From positions 1 through 38,001 of the forward strand of contig VEPN01000029.1 of the NCBI GenBank assembly GCA_012026835.1: a stretch of 38,001 bases of DNA, read 5' to 3'. The notes below the pieces were generated by a model. That model was given only the letters and a program-made list of their open reading frames with translations. It had not been told where the DNA came from and did no database searches. The translations under genes were made by a program, and so were the position numbers. Below are positions 24,714-33,481 of the stretch, piece after piece; the first letter of the stretch is position 1; each line of letters begins with the position of its first letter. This stretch comes from Candidatus Methanoperedens sp. Lineage in GTDB: Archaea > Halobacteriota > Methanosarcinia > Methanosarcinales > Methanoperedenaceae.

Positions 24714-25463
24714 ATGAAATTGATTTTTAGCGGCATAATAATCCCGGTATCCACAATAGACTGGTATGGCAGGTCTGTATCTGTTGTTTTCTTCAACGGC
24801 TGTAATTTCAGGTGTCTTTATTGTTCGAATAATAGATTTATCAAAGTTGCAAACCAGAGGCTGGAGCCTCTATACAGGGGAGGGGATGCCATCGCTATTG
24901 AAGATATTGAGAAGCAGGTTCACGATTCAAGAATGTTCATAAGCGCCGTTGTATTCTCAGGCGGGGAACCCACGGCTCATCCACAAGAACTTGAACATCT
25001 TGCCAGGTTCGCAAAAGGGCAGGGTCTGCTTGTGGGAATTGAGACAAATGGCTACTATTCTGAGAGGCTTGCGGGATTAATAGAAAAAAAACTCGTTGAC
25101 AAGATGTTCCTTGATATCAAGGCCCCGCTGGATAATGCGGAACAATACAGGATGATTACGGGAGGCGTGGGGGATGCTGCAGAACGCGTTAAGAAGACAT
25201 TGGATCTGGAGGATATCGATATTGAGGTCAGAACTACTATTTTCCGGTCGTTTGCTGATGTACCGGCGATTGCGAGTTCTCTCTCAGGACGCAACCTTAC
25301 GTATGTTATCCAGCAGGGGAGACCCGAATACGCTCCGGACGAAAAGCTGAAAAAAGAGAAACCTTTCACAAGGGAAGAACTTATGGATTTAGCCAGAAAC
25401 ATGTCTTTTTTAAGGGATGTGAGGATACGGACCAGGGAGAAAGGCGAGGAAAGGATTGTCTGA
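24714..25463 (+). CDS. NrdG-like radical SAM activating enzyme
   Basis: A 249-residue radical SAM protein of the type annotated as anaerobic ribonucleotide reductase activator. The cluster motif is C30-x3-C34-x2-C37 (GCNFRCLYC) and GGEP is at 83-86, with DIKAPL and RTTIF further on. It has no auxiliary-cluster domain. RBS AAGGAG sits five bases before the ATG. No nrdD lies nearby, so the target is inferred from the family only; other glycyl-radical enzymes or an archaeal-specific target are possible. Confidence 0.8.
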   Translation: MKLIFSGIIIPVSTIDWYGRSVSVVFFNGCNFRCLYCSNNRFIKVANQRLEPLYRGGDAIAIEDIEKQVHDSRMFISAVVFSGGEPTAHPQELEHLARFAKGQGLLVGIETNGYYSERLAGLIEKKLVDKMFLDIKAPLDNAEQYRMITGGVGDAAERVKKTLDLEDIDIEVRTTIFRSFADVPAIASSLSGRNLTYVIQQGRPEYAPDEKLKKEKPFTREELMDLARNMSFLRDVRIRTREKGEERIV

Positions 25464-25516
25464 TTTCAAAAATAATATATAGTAGTCGTAAGTACATTAA
25501 TACGGGAGGAAATAAT

Positions 25517-26026
25517 ATGAAATATACATGGCTTGCCGGATTGTTAGTGCTTGTGGTATTAATAAGCGGCTGTACTTCTGAACCGATATCAACACCACAA
25601 CCCACACAACCAGCGCCAACTCGAACAGTAGAAGTGACTATGGGAGTGACTCCGACAGCAGGTGTAACAACGATAGCAACACCAACAGTAACTGCAACAA
25701 TGACAGTAGGTGTAACATCAACAGCACGTGCAACACCAACTGCGACTGCAACACCAACAGCACAGACAGTTTCCGTAGAAATCAAGGATTTTAAGTTTAA
25801 TCCTGCAACTCTGAATATAACCAGAGGAACAACAGTGACCTGGACGCAAAGAGACAGCGCTCCCCACACTGTAACTGCCACAAGCGGGGAAAGCTTTGAT
25901 TCAGGCAGTCTCAATCAAGGGCAGACATACAGTTATACCTTTGATAGAACCGGAACATTTGTATATGGGTGCACAATTCATCCAACAATGAGCGGAACAA
26001 TAAGAGTGACAGAGAGATTAACATAG
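25517..26026 (+). CDS. blue-copper (cupredoxin) lipoprotein
   Basis: A 169-residue exported electron carrier. It starts with a signal and lipobox (LISGC, C19). A Thr/Pro/Ala linker of about 60 residues follows, built from degenerate repeats (TATPTA, TVTA). The plastocyanin/azurin-like domain has ligands H117 (APHTV), C152, H155 and M158 (GCTIHPTM), a full type 1 copper site. TATA-like AATAATATATAG lies near 25470 and RBS GGGAGG before the ATG. Proteins like this carry electrons to oxidases or nitrogen-oxide reductases, unusual equipment for a strict methanogen. Confidence 0.9.
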   Translation: MKYTWLAGLLVLVVLISGCTSEPISTPQPTQPAPTRTVEVTMGVTPTAGVTTIATPTVTATMTVGVTSTARATPTATATPTAQTVSVEIKDFKFNPATLNITRGTTVTWTQRDSAPHTVTATSGESFDSGSLNQGQTYSYTFDRTGTFVYGCTIHPTMSGTIRVTERLT

Positions 26027-26075
26027 TGATATGATGTTTGCGCTCATGAATACCTGAAATTTTATAAAAAGTCCA

Positions 26076-26110
26076 AAAATAAAAAGGATGGCGTGAGAAA
26101 TCATGCCATC
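26076..26110 (-). terminator. ilvC terminator hairpin
   Basis: GATGGCGTGA (26087-26096) and TCATGCCATC (26101-26110) pair over ten positions with one wobble and a four-base GAAA gap. On the minus strand the stem is followed by a T-rich run (26085-26076). It lies five bases after the ilvC stop. Confidence 0.7.
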
Positions 26111-26114
26111 GCAT

Positions 26115-27110
26115 TTAATCTCTCTTAAGCCATGGCATCATGGCGCGCAGTTCCTTTCCGACTTTCTCTATCTGGTGCTCGTTTTCCTGTCTCTCAAGAG
26201 CATTCAGGACTGGTCGGCCTGCCCTGCCTTCAAGCACGAACTCCTTTGCGAATTCGCCACTCTGTATTCGTCGCAGCGCTTCTTTCATCGCCTGGCGGGA
26301 CTGTTCGTTTATTATTTTCGGGCCGACTGTTAAACCGCCGTATTCTGCGGTATTGGATACATAATACCACATCTTGCTGAGGCCGCCTTCATGTATCAGA
26401 TCAACTATGAGCTTTAATTCATGCAGGGTCTCAAAATAAGCCACCTCTGGCTGGTACCCGGCCTCGACAAGCGTCTCGAATGAGGCTTTTATCATGCTTG
26501 TACATCCACCGCACAGGTCAACCTGTTCGCCGAAGAGGTCGGTCTCAGTCTCTTCCTTGAAAGTCGTCTCAAGAACACCCGCGCGTGTGGCGCCTATCCC
26601 CCTGGCATAAGCCATTCCTGTGTCCCTGGCATTTCCGGTTGCATCCTGGTATATTGCAAGAAGCGCCGGCACGCCAATGCCTTCAGTGTATGTGCGCCTG
26701 ACAAGAAAACCAGGCCCTTTGGGTGCGACCATTATGACGTCTATGTCCTTCGGGGGCACTATCTGGTTGAAATGGATATTGAACCCGTGGGAGAAACACA
26801 GCGTCTTACCCTTACTCATGTGCGGGGCTATTTCACTATAATATATGGCGCTCTGGATTTCATCGGGAACAAGCATCTGTACCAGAGTTCCCTTTTTGGC
26901 CGCCGCAGCCATCTCCATGACCGTGAGGCCGTCGTTCTTTGCCTGCTCCCAGGACTCGCCGCCCTTTCTTACGCCAACAATGACATCAAGCCCTGAATCG
27001 TGCAGGTTCTGGGCCTGCCCGGCTCCCTGGCTACCGTATCCGATAACGGCTATCGTTTTACCTTTCAATACATCGAGGTCTGCATCCTTGTCGTAAAATA
27101 TTTTAACCAT
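26115..27110 (-). CDS. ilvC: ketol-acid reductoisomerase
   Basis: Second step of branched-chain amino-acid synthesis, NADPH-dependent. The 331-residue class I protein has [10 protein letters not shown] (24-33), the metal-binding region with ETDLFGEQ, and YETL-type helices ([23 protein letters not shown]). RBS AAGGAG is eight bases before the ATG and a TATA box CATTTATAACTA lies near 27150. It stands alone; ilvB/N are not in view. Confidence 0.95.
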   Translation of the reverse strand: MVKIFYDKDADLDVLKGKTIAVIGYGSQGAGQAQNLHDSGLDVIVGVRKGGESWEQAKNDGLTVMEMAAAAKKGTLVQMLVPDEIQSAIYYSEIAPHMSKGKTLCFSHGFNIHFNQIVPPKDIDVIMVAPKGPGFLVRRTYTEGIGVPALLAIYQDATGNARDTGMAYARGIGATRAGVLETTFKEETETDLFGEQVDLCGGCTSMIKASFETLVEAGYQPEVAYFETLHELKLIVDLIHEGGLSKMWYYVSNTAEYGGLTVGPKIINEQSRQAMKEALRRIQSGEFAKEFVLEGRAGRPVLNALERQENEHQIEKVGKELRAMMPWLKRD

Positions 27111-27225
27111 AATTGATACTCCTTTCTCCTTTGATTACATTAATAGTTATAAATGTTTCATAAAAACGGGCTTTGGGACAAAAATTTTAGAAAGATTTAG
27201 TTTCGCTAAGAGCAACTATAAAACC

Positions 27226-28641
27226 TTAACTCCGCAATTTTTTAGGGAATATATCCAAATCTAAAGATTCTGCCAACTTTAAAACCCTATTTGGAATCTC
27301 ACTCAATTTCCTCTTTTCACCCAGATGGATTTCATATACTTTTGAAAGTTCCAATAAGACCTCATTTACCGAAACTTTGTCTACGATTTGGGCTTTTCGT
27401 AATAAGTTGAGGATTTTATAATAAAGATAGAGGGATAAGAATGAAATAAATAAATATCCTCTGACAGCATCATCATCATGCAGATATGTTTTATCATTTT
27501 CCAGTTCATTCTTTAGAGCATCAAAAGCAACCTCAATGTTCTCCCTGTCTTTCCACATCAAATATATTGTCTCTCCATCCACATCTCGATTTGAGAGAAT
27601 TGCAATTTTGCCAAATTTTTTTGCCTCCTCTTTATACTCTTCTATGTTTTTCTTTTTTTCGTTCATCAAATGAATGAAAGTTGTTTCTTCTTCAGCCTTT
27701 AATTTCACATCCTCAAACAAATAAAGAAAATTTGTCCCAATTCTTTTTTTGCCCCATTTTATTCCTCTTTTCCTGTATGAAAAAGTGTAATCAAGATTCC
27801 AGCCATAATCTATATCTGTAAAATTTCTTCTCAAGGGAAGAATAAAATTTAGATCGAAATCGGTTAGCATATCGGGAATGACTTGAGAGGCAAAACCTCG
27901 ATCAATAACTACAGTGCTATCCTTAACATTTACCTCATCAATTACTGTTTTTAATGCTTTGATATCCCTTACAGAACCAGGCAATGGTTTTAACAAGACA
28001 GGCAATTGGGTATCCATTGAAAAAAACAACATGAAGTTTATTTGTTTCAAATAAATGTGGTCAGCATTATGCCCTTTTTCTGCATACTGTAAATTTTCGG
28101 AATAAGAAGAAATCGAATTAAGATCGAATATCAAAGTTTTGCTATCAACCATTAATTCATCAAAGAATTCTTTTTGAGCGGCATAGTCTTTGCCAATTTC
28201 CCTCAGAACTTCACTTAATGTATTTGGAGAAAGAGATGCATCAATCTTTTGTGAAATGGCCAATTTTTCCCACCGACTTTTTATCAATCTTAACGGCAAA
28301 GGCTGTATGGTCTTTACTATGGAACATGCGATGATCTCTTTCCATCTGTCATAATAGGATTTTTTCAGGGGTTCTATTATATCCTGTGCTAATAGATGAA
28401 GAAGTTCGGAGTTGCCATATTCGAATATGCTTCTAATGTCATTCGATTTTTTCTTTTCAATGACTCCTTTTGGTGTTATTCTTCCGATATACTCCGAGTC
28501 TTTCTTTACTTTTCTTTCTTTTTTATCCCAATGAGTTGTTGAGCGATATAAATAATAATTTTTATTAAGTTCCTTGACTTCCAAAGGCAGTTTTCTAATT
28601 TCTCTTTCTTTTTTTAGTATTTCTTTTACCCATTCTTCCAT
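27226..28641 (-). mobile_element. DDE transposase, IS4 superfamily (IS1634-like)
   Basis: A 471-residue intact transposase. The N-terminal part has KKDSEYIGRITPKG, common in IS1634 types. Catalytic acidic residues are likely the Asp in IFDLNSIS, the Asp in VVIDRGF and the Glu in DRENIEVAF. A C-terminal helical region closes it. I could not find convincing terminal inverted repeats: AAAACCTT at 27209-27216 and its complement at 28671-28678 are the only match, too short to fix the ends. A perfect 24-nt palindrome overlaps the first base of the ATG. Composition is A+T-rich. Confidence 0.85.
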
Positions 28642-28663
28642 ATAACCCCTATAGGGGTTATAT
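28640..28663. promoter_or_regulatory. 24-nt perfect palindrome at the transposase start
   Basis: Symmetric around CCCCTATAGGGG with AACC/GGTT and ATAT flanks. It lies between the start codon and the TATA-like TATATTTATATA on the minus strand, where a repressor would block transcription. It could be an operator or a leader hairpin limiting transposase expression. Confidence 0.5.
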
Positions 28664-28870
28664 AAATATAAAGGTTTTGGTATGTATTTTATCGATTTAT
28701 CAACAGCAAAAGATGAAATTGATATGTTAATATTTAATTAAATTTAAATATTCCCTATCATTTTGCGGATTTTGGGTTAAAAAATCAACTCGGATTTGAT
28801 GTGGATGAATTAATCAGAAATTCTCATTATTCAAGAATGCAAAGAGATAGCCCCTGGTAAAAAATCTGGC
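28664..28870 (+). other. coding debris upstream of the HNH fragment
   Basis: Short protein-like frames without an intact gene: MYFIDLSTAKDEIDMLIFN ending at TAA (from 28682), and a frame reading PYHFADFGLKNQLGFDVDEL then IRNSHYSRMQRDSPW ending at 28860. Both look like remnants of genes broken by the neighbouring insertion. Confidence 0.3.
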
Positions 28871-29113
28871 ATGTTTTTCGGAAATGAAGTAAGTAATAAC
28901 TTTTCATATCCAGAGAATAATGCGCATCATCTAATCCGCCTTTACAAAGGTGGGAAGAATGAATTGGCTAACTTAATTTGTGTTTGTGATCAATGTCATT
29001 CAATCTTACACCATAACAATTCAAAGTTAGAAAAAAAAGCTGAAATAACTGAGATATTTGAGGATACACAAGACTTTCATTCAATTGAAGATGATATTAT
29101 AGCACCATTTTAG
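28871..29113 (+). pseudogene. HNH endonuclease C-terminal fragment
   Basis: 80 residues with AHHLIRLYKGGKNELANLIC then CDQCHSILHHN, the second half of an HNH domain (HH, N, CxxCH, H). The first zinc pair and any N-terminal domain are missing; the frame is open a little further upstream without an ATG. It may be the surviving end of a gene cut by rearrangement beside the transposase. A short standalone HNH protein is the alternative. Confidence 0.5.
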
Positions 29114-29158
29114 AATATATGAGAATTTATATACCTCTATATACGTGAAATCATAAAA

Positions 29159-29329
29159 TTGCTAAAAGCCGATGGTTGGTATCTCGTTGCATCAAAGGGC
29201 AGCCATCAACAATACAAGCATCCGACCAAATCAGGTAGAGTAACAATAGCAGGTCATCCAAGTGATGATCTGGCGCCAGGAACATTAAACAGTATATTAA
29301 AGCAAGCTCAATTGAAAAAGGTGAAATAA
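29159..29329 (+). CDS. hicA: HicA-like toxin with aberrant start
   Basis: The frame reads REIIKLLKADGWYLVASKGS, then HQQYKHPTKSG and an end GTLNSILKQAQLKK, a clear HicA mRNA interferase with the catalytic His in KGSHQQY. Normal HicA starts a few residues earlier with M-x-x-REI. Here the codon at that place is ATA (29141-29143) and no ATG or GTG exists in frame. The coordinates use a TTG at 29159, which lies about 29 nt after a TATA box (TTTATATA, 29126-29133) and would suit a leaderless mRNA. The toxin may therefore be crippled or expressed weakly. hicB starts one base after its stop. Confidence 0.65.
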   Translation: MLKADGWYLVASKGSHQQYKHPTKSGRVTIAGHPSDDLAPGTLNSILKQAQLKKVK

Positions 29330-29330
29330 T

Positions 29331-29570
29331 ATGTACCGTTTCCTTGTTGTGATCGAAAAAGCAAACAATAACTACTCGGCATATTCGCCAGACTTACCGG
29401 GCTGTGTGGCCACAGGTGCCACCCGTGAAGAGGCTGAAAAAAACATGTATGAAGCTATTGAAATGCATATACAGGGATTAATTGAGGATAATTTACCTAT
29501 TCCAGAATCAAAATCATTTGCAGAGTATGTAGCGGTTGCTGAAAAACCAAGTATAGGACAAACGGCTTAA
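29331..29570 (+). CDS. hicB: HicB-like antitoxin
   Basis: A 79-residue HicB domain: YRFLVVIEKANNNYSAYSPD, then LPGCVATGATREEAEKNMYE and AIEMHIQGLIEDN. This partial-RNase-H-fold domain binds and blocks HicA. There is no added DNA-binding tail, so self-repression would have to act otherwise. It follows hicA after one base, with GGTGAAAT as RBS inside the toxin's end. Confidence 0.85.
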   Translation: MYRFLVVIEKANNNYSAYSPDLPGCVATGATREEAEKNMYEAIEMHIQGLIEDNLPIPESKSFAEYVAVAEKPSIGQTA

Positions 29571-29670
29571 TGACAGATTACAAAGCCGTTATGATATTAC
29601 TTATTCTAAATATCTGCGCCTGAATATAAATACGGAAAGCAGTAAAAACAGACAGAGATGCAAACACATC

Positions 29671-29690
29671 GAGCATGGGCGCCGATGCTC
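29671..29690. repeat. near-perfect palindrome downstream of hicB
   Basis: GAGCATGGGCGCCGATGCTC is symmetric except for one position pair and centred on GGCGCC. It lies 100 bases after hicB in a G+C-richer patch; no T-tract follows directly, so it is not a standard terminator. Nothing else is seen in 29571-29754 apart from G-rich text. Confidence 0.4.
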
Positions 29691-29754
29691 TCTGAATTCA
29701 TTCGGGGGTAGTGACGGAGGGAAGAGCAGTTGGTGTTTTTTAATAATTCAGCCG

Positions 29755-30684
29755 TTATTTGCCGATATAAATCTCAGCGTACTCTTTATTACCCTTTTCC
29801 TCTATCTCCACATCCACACCTGCTTCTTTTGCCCAGAACTGTATATTCTCAGGCGCCGATGGGTCATCGGTTATCACTTTCAGGATATCCCCTGCTTTCA
29901 TTTTATCAAGCTCCTTCTTTGCAATGATAAGAGGATAGGGACACCGCTCATTCCTGAGATCCAGAACACAGGATGGAGTGCGTCTGTCGAGTATATGACC
30001 AAGGGCTCTTACCCTGTGCTTATCAACCCCGTTCAGGAATGCAGACCGCAGAAGAGATATCGTATCAAAAAATAACTGGGAATCGCGATCTATCTTCTGG
30101 GAGAATTTCAATACATCATAATCTCCCTTTCTCAGGACAACGAGCTGGTCTGCCAGATACGTAGCTTCGTATAAGTCATGGGTTACATAAATCACGGTCT
30201 TTCCCTCAAATATCTTCCTTGCCAGTTCCTGAAGCTTCTCCCTGGTCAAATAATCAAGGGCTGAGAACGGCTCATCACAGAGTATGATATCCGCACCGGA
30301 TGCAATCGCCCTTGCAAGCGCAATCCTCTGTACCTGGCCGCCGCTTAAGCTTCGCGCATAGGCATATCTGGAAACGCCATGCAATTCAACCATTTCCAGC
30401 AGGTTATTTATGTCTGCATCTTTATTTGCGATATATATATTCTGCTCAACGTTCAGCCATGGAACCATCTGGTTGGCCTGCGGAATGTAAGCTACCTTGT
30501 CGTTCAATGTGATATTGCCCTGATGATTAACCTCTCCCAGCAGGCATTTTAACAGTGAGGACTTGCCAACGCCGCTTCTTCCGATCACGCATGTGAACTG
30601 GTTATCAGCTTCAAAGGTTATATCTTCCAGGACGCTTTTGTTTCCAAAGCTGACCCTCAGGTTTTCCACTTTCAATTTTGCCAT
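29755..30684 (-). CDS. sulfonate-type ABC ATPase fused to a TusA domain
   Basis: A 309-residue two-domain protein. Residues 1-215 are an ABC ATPase of the SsuB/TauB group: Walker A GRSGVGKS (35-42), signature LSGGQ (113-117), Walker B ILCDEP (134-139). Residues about 238-309 are a TusA/SirA sulfur-carrier domain with C248-P-Y-P251 and the following ELDKMKAGDILKV. TusA proteins carry persulfide sulfur. Fusion to an importer ATPase suggests that uptake of a sulfur compound is tied to sulfur transfer or sensed by it. The frame opens from a TTG at 30693, but the ATG at 30684 fits the ATPase start. It overlaps the permease gene by 13 bases. Confidence 0.85.
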   Translation of the reverse strand: MAKLKVENLRVSFGNKSVLEDITFEADNQFTCVIGRSGVGKSSLLKCLLGEVNHQGNITLNDKVAYIPQANQMVPWLNVEQNIYIANKDADINNLLEMVELHGVSRYAYARSLSGGQVQRIALARAIASGADIILCDEPFSALDYLTREKLQELARKIFEGKTVIYVTHDLYEATYLADQLVVLRKGDYDVLKFSQKIDRDSQLFFDTISLLRSAFLNGVDKHRVRALGHILDRRTPSCVLDLRNERCPYPLIIAKKELDKMKAGDILKVITDDPSAPENIQFWAKEAGVDVEIEEKGNKEYAEIYIGK

Positions 30685-31448
30685 GCATACCAACTCTGTG
30701 CTATTCGCAAAACGAAATCAAAAGCATACCCGGTAAGACCGATAAGAACCATCCCTCCCACCACCTGGGTGGTGTTCAGGAGCATCCTCCCTTCCTCTAT
30801 CATGTATCCAAGCCCGACATCAGAAGCTATAAGCTCGGCGGCCACAAGCGACATCCACGCAACGCCAAATCCCAGCCTGATACTATGAATAAAACCCGGG
30901 GTCAGGCCGAGTACGTAACCATAATAAGCAGCCTTTAATTTCGAACTGGTGTTGATGCTGATGAGCTTCAGGCTCTCTTTCGGGAGGTTCTGGTACGCGC
31001 TAAAAAGGCTCAGGAACATGGGGAAAAAGCCACCATAGATTATGATATAAGCCTTAGAAGATTCTCCTATCCCGAACCAGATAATGGCCAAAGGGATCCA
31101 GGCAATGGGAGGGATGAATCTCAGGGTATTGGCAAGCACGTTCAGGACGCTGTGCGCTTTTGATGATGCTATTCCAGCCACCAGTAAAGAAACAGAGAGA
31201 ACTGTCGCAATTGAAAGTCCAACCATCACTCTTTCAAAACTGATGCTCCAGTGCCTCAAAATATCCGGCTCCCAGAGGTATCGCGCTGTCTTAAGGGGAC
31301 TGGTTACTATAAATTCGGATGACAGCCTGCTCTCATATATACCCTGCCAGGCCGCCAGCAAAAATGTGATTATAACAATTTCAGGGATCAGGTTCTGGAA
31401 TACCGGCTTGATTCTCAGGAGATGTTCCTGATTCCTGCCCTCGCTCAT
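30672..31448 (-). CDS. ABC transporter permease, SsuC/TauC-like
   Basis: A 258-residue membrane subunit with six or so helices and the EAA-like loop SINTSSKLKAAYYGYVLGLT facing the ATPase. The RFIPPIAWIPLAIIWFGIGE segment is typical of sulfonate, taurine, nitrate and pyrimidine-type importers. It overlaps the binding-protein gene upstream by four bases and the ATPase gene by 13, so all three are coupled. Confidence 0.88.
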   Translation of the reverse strand: MSEGRNQEHLLRIKPVFQNLIPEIVIITFLLAAWQGIYESRLSSEFIVTSPLKTARYLWEPDILRHWSISFERVMVGLSIATVLSVSLLVAGIASSKAHSVLNVLANTLRFIPPIAWIPLAIIWFGIGESSKAYIIIYGGFFPMFLSLFSAYQNLPKESLKLISINTSSKLKAAYYGYVLGLTPGFIHSIRLGFGVAWMSLVAAELIASDVGLGYMIEEGRMLLNTTQVVGGMVLIGLTGYAFDFVLRIAQSWYAWQN

Positions 31449-32524
31449 ACAGGTGATTCCTCAAGCCTGTATTTTTTGGGATTTGAGAGAACTTCCTTTA
31501 CGAGCTCACGTTTTATCTTTGCCTTTGCCTCGCTCCATATTGCAGACTGCGGGACTTTTCCAAGAGTTTTTAGCAATTCGAATTCTTCTTTTAATATTCC
31601 ACCATCGTCATAATATTTGTCTTCTATGTAAATTGAGCCGGGCAATCCATCAGAGACTATTTTATCGTACTCTTCAACAGTCAATCCAAGGGAACTGCCT
31701 TTAAGCGCCGTACCTGCATCGATTGCCCATCCGCTGGTTCTGTCCAGGTTTTCCTGGCTTTTCTGGATATATTTTATCGCCCTGATCTCTGACGCTATGA
31801 TATGTTTTAAAGCTTCAGGATTGGCTTTTGCAAAATCTCCTTTGGCATAGAGATAGCCGCTTGAACGCCCGCTGTGTATCCGTTTAAATGAAGGGAAGTT
31901 TTTGATGGCCAGCGTTGGTGTGGGTTCCCATGCGGAAAATGCATCTATCTCATTGTTTTCCAGTGCCTGCGGCATGCTCGGCACGTCAAGCTGGACCAGT
32001 GTTACGTCCTTTTCTGATATATTATTCTGCGAAAGTGTTTTTAAAAGGAAATAATGGGCGTTGGAGCCGAATGCATAGCCTATCTTTTTACCTTTTAACT
32101 GTGCCACAGTGTCATAGTTCTTTGAAATTATCCATACCCTTCCGCCTTCAATCAACGAAAAAACTTCGACATCCAGGTTTGCTATTACTGTAGTAGTTGG
32201 CATGTCGCCTCCAAGCCCAAACTCCAGTCCTTCTTCGCCTCTTGCCTGTAAAGCAACGTTCACATCCGCACCTTTAAGAAACGGACGCCATTTAATTTCA
32301 AGCCCGAGTTTCTTAAATTCTTCTACAAGAGTTTTATCCTTTCTCATAACCTCTGTAATGCTTGCAGGTCCTGTCCAGAGAGGTTGGTAGCCGAAGTCGA
32401 TAGTCTTTAAAGCGACGGGTATTTCTTCTTTTATCTGGGCACCTTTGTTTGCTGCAAAGTATCCAAGCCCTGCAAGGACAATTATGAGTGCAACGCCAAA
32501 TATCTTAATGTTAGAGTTTATCAA
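31445..32524 (-). CDS. ABC substrate-binding protein, SsuA/NMT1-like
   Basis: A 359-residue exported binding protein. Its N-terminal hydrophobic segment lacks a lipobox cysteine, so it may stay as a membrane anchor, as usual in archaea. The sequence shows GYQPLWTGPASITEV, GGDMPTTTVIANLDVEV, KKIGYAFGSNAHYFL and DAFSAWEPTPTLAI, the pattern of the NMT1/SsuA/TauA group. The start is a TTG at 32524 behind AGGTGA. The ligand is not readable; a sulfonate or other organosulfur compound fits the fused TusA domain, but thiamine precursors or nitrate-like ligands occur in relatives. Confidence 0.85.
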   Translation of the reverse strand: MINSNIKIFGVALIIVLAGLGYFAANKGAQIKEEIPVALKTIDFGYQPLWTGPASITEVMRKDKTLVEEFKKLGLEIKWRPFLKGADVNVALQARGEEGLEFGLGGDMPTTTVIANLDVEVFSLIEGGRVWIISKNYDTVAQLKGKKIGYAFGSNAHYFLLKTLSQNNISEKDVTLVQLDVPSMPQALENNEIDAFSAWEPTPTLAIKNFPSFKRIHSGRSSGYLYAKGDFAKANPEALKHIIASEIRAIKYIQKSQENLDRTSGWAIDAGTALKGSSLGLTVEEYDKIVSDGLPGSIYIEDKYYDDGGILKEEFELLKTLGKVPQSAIWSEAKAKIKRELVKEVLSNPKKYRLEESPV

Positions 32525-32835
32525 ATGAAATCACCTGTTACCGCATATTTATTGAACCTGATTAAAAAACAGCAGATTCTGGACATTATTGCCTGTTTAA
32601 TGTGGTTTTTGGCAGGAATATATCAATTTTGGCCTTAATGCAGTACTTCCGTAGGTAATACTTAGATTTGACCTTCTTTCTGCAAAATTTACCATTTAAT
32701 ACTCACATTATAAATATAATTTGATTAAGAGTTACTCAACACAGGTTTTTATGGGTTTTTAATAAAAAAATTCGACAGCTTACGCTATTTCGATTTTCTG
32801 GCGGGTCTGTGATCAGCGTGTCTCGCAGAGTACTA
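32525..32835. other. A+T-rich intergenic region
   Basis: Holds the minus-strand promoter of the ABC operon (TATA-like GCATATTTATTG near 32542-32553). The right part (about 32770-32835) is likely the decayed end of the neighbouring transposase. I see no further gene. Confidence 0.4.
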
Positions 32836-33261
32836 TCAAGATACATCGTGATACGAAAAACCATGAAATAGAACATTCTTATAGTATAGCGTTGGGTTGT
32901 GGTTTTTGCCAGAAAATCTTTTCATCGAATATTTCAGAAAATATCGCTTCTTGTTCGAGTTATCTTTAATTATCTCCTTTATTCTATCATTTTTAGGAAC
33001 AGGCATGATATACTTGAGTTTTAAACTCTCAAGAACTTTTATGATTTCAATTGAGAAAAAACCACGATCGAGAAGCACATATTTAATATGCACATATTTC
33101 ATAGCATGTTCCAGTAACTCTTTCACTACACCTTCATTTTTCGAAAGTGGAGTAAGCGGAATTACTTTCAGGGTGAACCTTTGATTCTTCTCGGCTATGT
33201 CTATGATTGCATATTTGTAACAATAAGAAGTCCCTCTATCGTGTTTACAGCCTTTGTGTGA
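32836..33261 (-). mobile_element. remnant of an IS4-superfamily (ISH3-like) transposase
   Basis: An open minus-strand frame reads HKGCKHDRGTSYCYKYAIID, passes through LLDRGFFSIEIIKVLESLKL and stops after the middle of the protein. The Asp of LLDRGF is the second catalytic residue. The first Asp region is missing upstream (TAA at 33262-33264) and the final Glu domain is missing downstream, so the element is dead. A GTG at 33126 gives the longest start-to-stop frame, but the coding similarity extends beyond it. Confidence 0.65.
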
Positions 33262-33364
33262 TTAACAAAATATTCCTGTAAGGATGGACTTAATATTATC
33301 TTTCACTTGCGGAAGTACTGATCTAAGAAATAGACTTATGAATTGAGACGTAATAGAGAATATT

Positions 33365-33481
33365 ATGCAGGGTCAGAAAGTGCTGAATCGGATGAAGAGA
33401 TTGGAAAAGGAGTTGCAGGAGTTAAAGCGCGATCTATATTGTAAGAAAAGAGCGAAAGCATGGCAGAGGCTATTAACATAA
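33365..33481 (+). CDS. 38-residue coiled-coil protein, possible antitoxin
   Basis: Reads MQGQKVLNRMKRLEKELQEL and ends KAWQRLLT. A basic amphipathic helix of this sort commonly precedes PIN toxins. Its end overlaps the start of the broken PIN-domain frame by 22 bases. No known antitoxin family is certain. Confidence 0.45.
   Translation: MQGQKVLNRMKRLEKELQELKRDLYCKKRAKAWQRLLT

Noticed and set aside
25600-25780. Thr-linker repeats as a possible CRISPR-like array
   Set aside because: Units are short, degenerate and in frame within one coding sequence; there are no constant repeats of 25-37 bases separated by unique spacers. No CRISPR array is seen anywhere in the window.
25381-25914. 177-codon minus-strand frame opposite the copper protein
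   Set aside because: It mirrors the Thr/Pro linker repeats, giving a Val/Gly repeat protein without known features; the plus-strand gene has signal, copper ligands and RBS.
27209-28678. AAAACCTT and its complement as terminal repeats of the IS1634-like element
   Set aside because: Only eight bases match and no target duplication flanks them; chance is likely. The true ends remain undefined.
29671-29690. Palindrome after hicB as a fourth copy of the GC-rich cassette repeat
   Set aside because: It shares only GGCGCC and GATGC-like words with copies A-C and lacks the GGCATCG and GCAGC cores in order, so it is listed separately.
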